The position numbers and the translations under genes are program-made. Positions 55,556 to 64,000 of a stretch of 64,000 nucleotides of DNA are shown in pieces. Each line of letters starts with the position of its first letter. Position 1 is the first letter of the stretch. Origin of the DNA: Sinotaia quadrata (lineage: Eukaryota > Mollusca > Gastropoda > Architaenioglossa > Viviparidae); contig CM054179.1 of NCBI GenBank assembly GCA_028829895.1, positions 108,373,875 through 108,437,874 on the forward strand, read 5' to 3'. A model generated the notes under the pieces. It ran no database searches, was not told the DNA's origin, and saw only the letters and a program-made list of their open reading frames with translations.

Positions 55556-57348
55556 AGATCACACTCTATAAATAAAAATTTGCTCCAATATCATATGTGT
55601 AGACTTTATGACAGATCGCAGTATATGACAGGACCGAGTATAGACAACAAGAAATCACAACATCCTAATGGAAATCATCCACAGTGATTTTTGTTTCTTA
55701 AATAAGAAACCGCATTCATTTGAAGTAGTGCTTGTATTAATTTGGATATAGACACTTCTTTTAAATTAAAAAATATATTATTTAGTACTAAAGCCGTTTG
55801 AGTGATTTAGTGTGTTAATACTATACTTATACATAAGAACTATTATTTAGTATTAACCCTAATAATGTCTAGATAAGATGATATATTACTGTAAGTAAAA
55901 ATATTCATTAAACTAAGACTGTGAAGGGTGATTAAGTGCATAAATATTGTACTTTTGCATAAGAAATATTCTATATAATAATATAAATTATATTTTTAAC
56001 ATATAAACACACACACACACACACACACACATACGTACAAGCGTAAATACACACACATAAACAGACATGTAAACTAATGAATATATTAGTCTAGCAAGCT
56101 CACATAACTACATAACTCTTTAGAAATCTTAAAATTAATTATTATTTGTCATATTACAATAAACTAAGAAGTGAAAAACTGAAAAACAAACGATAATACA
56201 TCATATACACTCTATTCATTGGTTTGATTTGCAGCTGCTTTGATGTAAAAGGACTACACTAACTAAAATGGCAACGAAAATGCTAAATTTAATTATACTT
56301 TTGCCTTCATATAACGCGGTCCTTGGGGTGGAAAACATTCGATCGCGTTTTTATATGAGGCCGCCTTATAACGAAAGATCCTTTATGTCACGTATGAACA
56401 ACCCAAGTCACATTACGACTTCTGTTTATCAACTTATGGTTCACTATGTCACTACATGTACTTTAAGTGATGTAATTTAATCATATGTAAACACAGCACT
56501 GTTGGACTGAATTAGAAAATCGGGTATATGCAGAGTTTTAGCATTAAAAAACATAAAAAATAGATTCTCTTGCATGAGGACATGAAAAAGTTTACTCACT
56601 CGTTTGTCAAGAAACGATATTATAGTATTTGTTTAATTCCTTATCTTTAGCTTCGTCGACAAAATTATCTAGATTTTCTCTTGATGGCCTTGGGCACAGT
56701 CACATCTAACCATTGTTTTAATTGTTCAAACAATATTACATTGTACATATACATGCACTTTAAGAGAGGTGTGACGAATCTGTGAAGAAAACTGTTAACT
56801 CTGGTGAGACAGTGGTAGGATGTGTTTGAAGATTTTCAAAACAATAGTGATCATTCTTAAATTGTGTTTGCGAAGTGGCAAGTACATGTTCAACATACTG
56901 AATACTTATACTGCACACTGAGCCAGTTGATTTGATATAGTGTTAGTAACTATGTACATGTAATTTGAAGATTCTGGATGTTAAAAAAAATGGGGTCCAC
57001 ATCTGTTCACATTGTATGCGGGTCCACGAAATATCGAGGCACCAGGGTATTTATTTAGTAACTGATTTCTTGCCAAAATCCAATCGAATGATTTGTGACT
57101 GGAACTACTTCCTAAAAATAAAAATAAAAGAGCTCATAAAATTGTCTAGCAATTAATTTTATTATTATATTGACTTAAGTAAAATTAAATACAACATACA
57201 TTAAGATTATAATCAGAAAAACAAAATGCAAATCAGATGCCTCCATCTGATTTGTATAGTGTGTAATACTAATTTAGATAATTATGTTTATGTGGTATGT
57301 ATGCATGTATGTATTAATAGATGCGCTTGTTTTAAGACAATGTAAGTC
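55556..57348. other. no gene recognised; (CA)n at 56007-56032
   Basis: AT-rich intron sequence. Near 56305-56385 the words TATAACGCGG and GGCCGCCTTATAACG form an imperfect inverted pair, possibly a remnant of a small DNA transposon. The 70-codon frame there is not supported as a gene. Confidence 0.4.
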
Positions 57349-57780
57349 TGATGCTAACACCACCTACTTCATGGTTAGGATTATTATTATTAATTAATCA
57401 TCCATAACAAATTACAAGTGATGAGAATCTTAATTTATGTTATTAATATTTCTCCAGCAGACACAACTCACTCATTTGGTGGATATGCGGGCGCTGTAAA
57501 CGTTTTCTCTTTACCACAACATTAAAGACATTTACCATCACAATATTTCCATACGTGGAAAACGTTTTACTAAAGGAGAAAATAAATCCATCTTTTAATC
57601 TATATTTAGCTACCCACATCCACCCACTTTCTTCTCCAACATAAGGTTATAAATATGTGTAAGAAGGTCAATAAATTTATTAAATCAACATTCAAATATA
57701 CATATTCAAAGCAATGGAAAAGATTTCTTGACATCAATATTTCAATGAAACCACGTTCAAATAATTTTAATACCTATACA
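57349..57780 (+). repeat. family B, 5' part only
   Basis: Begins TGATGCTAACACC and follows the first 430 bp of family B (TACAAGTGATGAGAATCTTA, TTACTAAAGGAGAAAATAAA, CCCACTTTCTTCTCCAACAT). It stops matching after about 57780; the remainder is missing or diverged. Confidence 0.7.
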
Positions 57781-58670
57781 GTCATATATCCTAAAAATAC
57801 AATTCAGCTGATGTCATTGCACACATAAGCTGTCTTGAAGCATTGAAAATTTCACTTCACCAAAATGTATTTACGAACAAGTTGCCGCGATGTTCGTGAT
57901 ACTTGGCACTTGACGGGTGAAAACAGGAATGGATGGAAAGAGATATTCCCAACTTTCCTAGTAGACACAACGTAATTTACACTATACAAAGTTTCACTAC
58001 AAAATATTGCTCTTATGAAGCTATTGTCTTCATCCAAGTTATACATTTTCATCAAAATCTCTAACCTTCTTCCTACCTCTTCTGACAAACACTACAGACT
58101 TGATGTTCCTACTCTAATTACATCTGATGTTCCATGGAGAGAATTCAACTTTGTCACCGTGTTAAACGCCACACTGCATGACCTCTGCCAAGTAGCAGGC
58201 CTGAATCTCAAAGTCTTTCTGTTGCTTGCACTGTCATGATGCTTTTTGACTCTCTCTCTCTCTCATGCCCTTTAGTTTCCTCCTTTTATACTTTCTTTGA
58301 GGATTCTAGGTTTGCATTTTGTGACTCTCTTTTGCTGATGCATGTGATGTGTAATGCATGTACTCTACTGCCCAGGCAAATTCTAATGTGCATTGGCTAA
58401 CTTTCCTACTTTTTCTCATCAGCAAGTATACATACATGCACACACATTCGTAAATATAACTGCATTCACTCAATATATATAAAATCCTCCTTAAATATAT
58501 ATATATATATATATATATGCATGATATTATACACATATACTATGTCTACATGTGTCAGTCCTAAACTAAATGAAATTTGGTGAACAAAATAAATAATATA
58601 TCTAGCACATCTGTGCACTCTTACAATCATGTTTTTCAACAAAGGATTATTCACTTTAGACCATGGCCAC
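57781..58670. other. unassigned, with (TA)n at 58495-58519
   Basis: No clear coding signal. The part nearest 58670 may belong to the gypsy relic to the right. A TA run and a short CT run (58248-58262) are present. Confidence 0.35.
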
Positions 58671-59260
58671 CTTGCACGATCCATGAAATAAAAATTATAA
58701 TTTTGGATCCATGCTTTTCTTGTGACAGCCTTCCATCCTTCTTTTCATTCGCTGATAGATATAAACATGACTGATAATACCGAGTGATTTCCCCTCATAA
58801 CTGGCCAATAAAACTCCACCTCCTTGCGAACTAAAGTTTTACTTAGTCCTAGATAACTGACAGTAGGTTGATCATGAGCCAAATGAAATAGCTCAGAGGT
58901 ACCACTATCTGACTGCTATTAATCCCTTCCTGTTTACGAATCAAGAGACCATCCTACCAACAAAATTCAATAGCTTTGTTGGAAGATTTAGACACGTATG
59001 ATCTTGATATATTGGTCTTCTCTCAACATTTCTTTAGAGAATTATTGGTCACTTGTGCTGCTCTGAAAATGGCCTTTCCCTCTCAGGCTCAGCCATGGTC
59101 TGACAGAAATAATTATCTGCCCTGCCATGACAGTCTGGTGTAACTTCCTGGTGACATGCCTCACCATCAAGAACTTCAGCTAAATTCATTGGCGCATCAC
59201 TTTCACACTTGCTACTGATTATTCCTGGTTCAGCTTGCATACCTTTACACATACTCATAG
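58671..59260 (-). pseudogene. relic of an LTR-retrotransposon integrase (HHCC region)
   Basis: Minus-strand translation gives EFCWYDGLLIRKQEG, then FHLAHDQPTVSYLGLSKTLV and EVEFYWP across about 58790-58970. This is the pattern of the integrase N-terminal His-His-Cys-Cys finger of Ty3/gypsy elements. Stops and frame shifts interrupt it and the catalytic core is not found. It is clearly diverged from the family A element. Confidence 0.5.
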
Positions 59261-60158
59261 CTTCAGTTTCCTGCTATGTAGCTTGCCTATGTTTGAGTAC
59301 ACAAACACTAGAGTGTAGCAACAGTGCCTCAGGCTTCACATCACTTTCTAAAACCAATCTCTTACACCCAGTTTCTTTTCCTTTTAATTATTCAAGCTCA
59401 ATGGTTAACTCAAGCAGGCTTATAATTCTATTTTAGCACTTTATTTTGGGTTTCCCCCACTCAATAAATACCTTGCTTCCTCTAGAACCAGGTCTGGAAA
59501 ACATTTCATCTACTTGTTTTTTTTTAAATGGTCTACTGTTTTACTCATTATGGAGACTAATTCCATTTTTTCTAGTTCCTCCTCTAATTTCTCATGTACG
59601 CATTTTACTGAGAATTGCCTTTACTCCAATGAATCTATTTCCATTTTTAAATCACAAAATAATTATTCTACCATGGTCATGTGAACTAGCTGACTGGTGA
59701 GATATCTGATTTTACAAAAGTATCTCCAAACACACTCAAGGAACTAGTAAACTTTAAATCCAGTTACTTAAAATGCACAATCAATGTAAACTATATAATC
59801 ACCATTTATCATATAAATAATGAAAATAATGAATACAATATTCAATCAATAATATAAATCAAAAGGTTAATCAAACATTTTTTAAAAGAGTAAAATGGAT
59901 AGACAAAGCAAGAAAGTTCTGGATAGAGTTACAAAAATAATTAATAAGTGAGATAAAATTGCTTTCTAAATGTCTACTCAGCTAGTCAGATGTATATTTC
60001 TATAGATCTGTTTCAGTCTAGGATTTCCTATTAAGCCCTAAGCTCATCGAATTTTTCAACAATTGTTTTCTATATTTACTAATTTCAACACAATGACAAT
60101 TAGTTTAACAATTTTGAACAAATTTGAACTCATCCCCGGACAGAGCCTTCCTACTTTA
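59261..60158. other. no gene recognised
   Basis: AT-rich. Two + strand open frames (59209-59436 and 59446-59700) lie opposite the upstream extension of the gypsy relic and are not supported as genes. Confidence 0.4.
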
Positions 60159-63100
60159 TGTTATGCTAATACCAATTAATTAATGGTTATTAGTATTATT
60201 AATTAATTAATCAACCATAACTAATTACAAGTGATGATAATCTTAATGTATGTTATTTATAATTCTCAAGCAGATACCACTCATCTCTCACTTGGCAGAT
60301 ATGTGGGTTCTTTAAACGTTTTCTATCACAATATTTAAGACAAACCTTTACTACCACCCAATATTTCTGTAGGTGGAAAACATCTGGAAAACATCTTACT
60401 AAAGGAGAAGACAAATCTGTTTTAATCTATATTTAGCGAGCCCCCATCCACCAACTTTCTTCTCCGACATAAAATTATCAGTATGTGTAAGAAGGTCAAT
60501 ACATTTAACAATAAATTATTAAATCAATAATCAAATATGCATAAAACAAATACAATGAAAACAATAACATCAATATTTCCATGAAATCACAGTCGAATAA
60601 TATATATATATATATAAAACAGAGCTTATCTCTAATGTTTCTTTGTAATCTGATTTAGATGCTCTCTCAGTAGTCTTTCGTGTGCTTTTGTAACAGTCAC
60701 AAGTTATTGTTCAGTTCAATTCTATGTGTTTCCCTCCTCATGTTGTAGAATACTGGTTAGATGCTATTCTCTCGAGGTTAATCTGGTGTTCTGCCATAAT
60801 ACTCCCTCAAGCAGAACAATAATTGTAGTGATTTCCAGTAATCTTATAACAGAAATTGCTCAATGTAGTCAGCATGCATTTCCACCATACATCAATGGAG
60901 TGCAGTGTATTCCTGTGGAAGACACCTCTTGCCTCTACCATGGTCATAGCAGTCTAAAGTCAGTGAACAGGGGAGATTCCAATAAAACATGAAAAGGCTC
61001 TTTGTCCCTGTAAAATTATAATCATGAACACATGCTAAGTTTCCAGAATATTTCTTTTTAACTGCATTATTTCTTACATTCAAGACTCAACTTACAGTTT
61101 CCTGCAAAAGTATTTATTAGCCCAATACACAAATACACCATAATAAATGCTGCATAATATTTTTATGAGCAGGTTCCTAGAAGTAATGTCAAGTGTTTAT
61201 ACCACAGATAAGCATCATAGTTCATAATTTGTAGAAATAACAGTCTTCTCACATAATACATCTCCATGTAAAATGCAAATATAAAACATTGTTACGTTTC
61301 CAGTATTTATTTAGAGACCCTGCTTAGGAAATTATGGAAACTTTAATTTACTATTTAAATTAATTCCTTCTCGTTTAACCTAAGCAGACTGGTTGCCCAA
61401 AATCATCATTTGACTACCCTAAAAATGTGTCGTGTAGTGCGGACAACAGATTTACAAACTGACAATTTGCGTACAAAGCTGGCTTGGAGTCGTTAAATTC
61501 CTCTAAATTAATATGCATTCGTTATGTCATTCAGCTCATTCGCCCCCATCCAAACCAAGAATATCTATAGGTCTATCATGCATAAAAATATACTACGAAG
61601 AGGATTAACAATTAAAAATAAGATTTAATAAGTTTAACAATTTAACAAATAGTTAATACAAGCGCGAAGTCTGATTCTAAGCCTCGACTATTTAACGTGC
61701 TAAATGTCAATGAGAGAATTGCCTTGAAACAAAGTTCATTTGATTTCGGTACACCAAGCAATGACTTAGCTTGTGAAGTGGCCACATGTTCGAATCCAGT
61801 CCAGACCAGTCTATCTCACTTGTCTTCCCTCAGCAAGGATGCATACAGCATAACAATGGAACTGTCTTTCAGTATCACGCTGAATGGAATGGTGAGTATA
61901 GACAGACGTGCAGATCTGTGCGCCGGCACTGTTTCATCAATGGTAATAGGACAATAGTGGATTCAGCTCACTCGTAGAGCTTGAACAACTTCAGTGGAAC
62001 ATGAATAAAAGGAGGAGGAAAAAGCCGACCTGAAAACAAAAGTGTTTTCGTAATCGTCTTGCTTTAAGGTTCGCCAACTTAAGCATGATTAGTTTTTAAA
62101 TGCTCGGGCTAGAAATTCGACATAACGCGTCGTTTACAATTTAGATCAAAAATATAATCTCACGCGTGTTGCATTTAACAAGCATGAGGTATGAATTACC
62201 AATATTTACAACGTTAAAATTTAGAGTTCATACAAAAGGGACAATTCAAACTAAGCAAAGTGCTTTACAATTTACATTAAAATTCACACGCAATAATTTG
62301 AATTACAATAGAAAATTTATGTCGGGCTCAGGCATCCCTGGCTCTAGTGAATTTAAAGTTATATAAATTAAAGTTACAATGGGAAAAGAGTTACCATGAT
62401 TTATATACAATAACTTATAGGTTTCTGTCATTTATCAATGAACCATGCTTAAGCTCAGTAGCAATACATAGCACAAAAATTACATACATAGTTCAAGAAA
62501 TGCAAAATACAATCAATAAAAGTGGTACCTTTAGTGAGAAGTTGAAATGTTATCTCAGCAATTGTGTCGGCTGTCCTCTGACTCAACGAATTAAGCGATG
62601 GTACTGTACTACGTCAATGCTTCTGGTTCTCGGAGTGGCTCTACAGAAATGCGTTCCCCTATTTATCAGAATGTATAGAACGCATCAGGTGACTGGTCAC
62701 GTGGTATGTAGTTGGTTCGAGAATTTAGACAATGGCCTAAAATTACATAATGTCTCTGACCTCTTTGTTAGAAGCTTCTCGATACTGAAGTATCATGGGA
62801 GAACTCTAAACAAAGGAATTTCAAATTTTGATGTTTGAAAAACAAACAAGTGGGTCAAGGAGTCATGACATTTTTATCAGACTGTGACAAACATCAATAG
62901 CAAAAATGCATGAAATAATATTTCTGTCTATGTCCATTCTCTCTCAATCAGTTAGTTAACTCACAATTAAGCTAATGGCTGCCTTCCATGACTAGATACT
63001 TGCCACCACAAATTCAAGTGATCAGACACTAACATTCTCTACAGCATGTGAACTTTTTATCTCAGCCCATTGGCTGATCTTGTTCTCATAAATTTTAATA

Positions 63101-63292
63101 ATAAATTTTAATTTGGATAATAAAAATTACTCATCCAGTTGGATTGCATCAGCAATATTCTCAACTGTTGTAGCTTTTACTTCCAACTCTGACACATACA
63201 AGAATGTCATCATAAGGAGTGTGCAAGGTTGGGTCTCATAAACAATTTATATAACAATTAAGCCTAGAAATAGGCAAATTTACTCCATCACA
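60159..63292 (+). repeat. family B copy split by a family A solo LTR
   Basis: Family B blocks run from TATGCTAATACC through TACAAGTGATGATAATCTTA and ATGTCAAGTGTTTATA to 61289, then resume at 62890 (AACATCAATAGCAAAAATGC) and end AAATTTACTCCATCACA. The two parts are contiguous in copies 1 and 2, so the solo LTR was inserted later. Clear target duplications of this family B copy itself were not found. Confidence 0.78.
61290..62889 (-). repeat. solo LTR, gypsy-like family A
   Basis: A 1,600-bp sequence beginning TGTTACGTTTCCAG and ending CAGACTGTGACA on the + strand, collinear with the LTR at 16500-18074 and in the same orientation. Perfect AACAT repeats flank it (61285-61289 and 62890-62894). 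The 163-codon + strand open frame at 62347-62838 lies wholly within the LTR and has no known motif, so it is not called as a gene. Confidence 0.93.
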
Positions 63293-63309
63293 AAAACTAA
63301 TTTAGAAAA

Positions 63310-63460
63310 ATATTTTGATCCATGAACTGAGTTATATCGTGCTCTGGTTCAGGCATAAAAAACAATCAACTTATTTAGCTGTCTATAGTCCACACAAAAT
63401 TACTGTTTGACATCTTCTCTTTAACTAAGACAATCGGAGAGCTATACAGGGACCCCATCT
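63310..63460 (-). pseudogene. relic of gypsy-type reverse transcriptase
   Basis: On the minus strand, SLYSSPIVLVKEKMSNSNFV then WTIDS and PEPEHDI follow the pattern of the RT fingers region (S-P-hydrophobic-V-L-V-K-K ... V-D-Y-R-x-L-N ... P-x-P). One or more stops interrupt it. It may belong to the same old element as the integrase relic at 58.7-59.3 kb. Confidence 0.45.
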
Positions 63461-63468
63461 TTTCAAAC

Positions 63469-63634
63469 ATGCAAACATGTCGGCAATACGTAACCTACAT
63501 GCAGAATAAAATTCGAGCCAAACAATCATCTTGGTATTCTGTGTGCAGTTTTTTAATAATATTTATGCAAGTCCTACGTGGCGTCGACAAGCCACCACCC
63601 TCCCCTCGTCAGAGAGAAGGAGGGGTGGCGACAC
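63469..63634. repeat. dispersed repeat C, copy 2
   Basis: Nearly identical to 6649-6812, with a few substitutions and small indels (for example TGCAGTTTTTTAATAATATT in place of TGCAAATTTGTAATTCTCTT). Orientation is the same as copy 1. Confidence 0.72.
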
Positions 63635-63857
63635 ATCTCTTAAAATAAAATGCATTAAGAATGATGAAAAATATATCTGCATTTGTTTCAAACTATCATT
63701 TGTGGTCAGTTTGCAAATAATTGTAATAAAGATCAAAATGTTGTTTTTAAAACAATGTGAAGGTTAACAGTACACTTACAATGATAGTTTATAATCTTTT
63801 CCTTGTTTTTTAAAAAGATAATGTAATAACTCTAATTTATGATATTTTATATCTTAG

Positions 63858-64000
63858 GGGTGCCTCCCAACGTCGACGTTTATATAGTCTATTCGGCACT
63901 AGTGGGAGTAATTGCTGTGGTTAATCTCATTTCCCTCCTTCTTCATGCGATGTACAAGAAAAAGAAGAAGGACATGGAGGAGGGGGAAGAAATTGTGGAA
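63858..64000 (+). CDS. exon with transmembrane helix and basic cytoplasmic start, open at window end
   Basis: After the acceptor TTTATATCTTAG the frame, using the carried-over C plus GG (Arg), stays open for 47 codons to the window end. It encodes VPPNVDVYIVYS, then a hydrophobic helix (about VYIVYSALVGVIAVVNLISL, extending to LLHAMY), then KKKKKDMEEGEEIVE. The helix followed at once by five Lys is a classic stop-transfer signal, so the Ig part would be outside and the acidic tail inside the cell. Codon use is clearly exon-like compared with the AT-rich intron before it. The exon probably continues beyond the window. The cytoplasmic domain is unseen; a TIR domain is one possibility for an Ig receptor of this shape, but nothing here proves it. 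Confidence 0.75.

Noticed and set aside
62347..62838. 163-codon + strand frame
   Set aside because: It lies inside a family A solo LTR, opposite to the element's sense, and collinear parts of the other LTRs are not open in the same way.

Overview
The window is eukaryotic, AT-rich and dominated by transposable elements. The microsatellites ((CA)n, (CT)n, TATC/TG mixtures), very long introns and element mix (Ty3/gypsy with large LTRs, R2-like and RNase H-type non-LTR elements, hAT, Helitron) suggest an invertebrate, most likely a lophotrochozoan such as a cephalopod mollusc. That placement is an inference from genome style. No rRNA or functional tRNA gene was seen.

One host gene can be followed on the + strand. 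Five exons (16022-16144, 46471-46615, 48013-48033, 52890-52907, 63858 to the window end) join in a consistent reading frame with canonical AG/GT borders. They encode the end of an immunoglobulin-like domain, a short stalk made by two microexons of 21 and 18 nt, one transmembrane helix, and a lysine-rich start of a cytoplasmic tail. The gene continues beyond the window on the right and probably starts to the left of 16022. A short open stretch ending at a stop at 116-118 may be the last exon of another gene.

Almost everything else is intronic or intergenic repeat. 0.7-1.9 kb: a 77-bp tandem array with a small (CA)n-tailed retroposon inside. 3.5-5.2 kb: solo LTR of family A. 7.6-9.1 kb: LTR-like repeat of family B. 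13.5-15.2 kb: minus-strand pseudogene of a multi-copy unnamed protein. 16.5-26.8 kb: a Ty3/gypsy-type element of family A with one 1,439-codon ORF whose integrase lies before reverse transcriptase; its right LTR is split by a 1.9-kb nested insert. 27-29.4 kb: two family B copies. 31.4-35.3 kb: two head-to-head relics of an RNase H-bearing non-LTR element. 36-37.2 kb: a hAT relic. 41.9-46.2 kb: a degenerate Helitron ending about 300 bp before a host exon. 48.6-50.4 kb: two R2-like 3' ends. 53.1-55.5 kb: a complete but broken hAT element with 8-bp target duplications. 57-63.6 kb: family B copies, one interrupted by a family A solo LTR, plus gypsy relics.

Nested insertions give a relative chronology: family B is older than the family A solo LTR at 61.3 kb, than a TA-flanked MITE at 51.5 kb, and probably than the R2-like copies. 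Four insertions have perfect target-site duplications readable by eye (GGCAC, CACAC, AACAT, TTTTAAGC).
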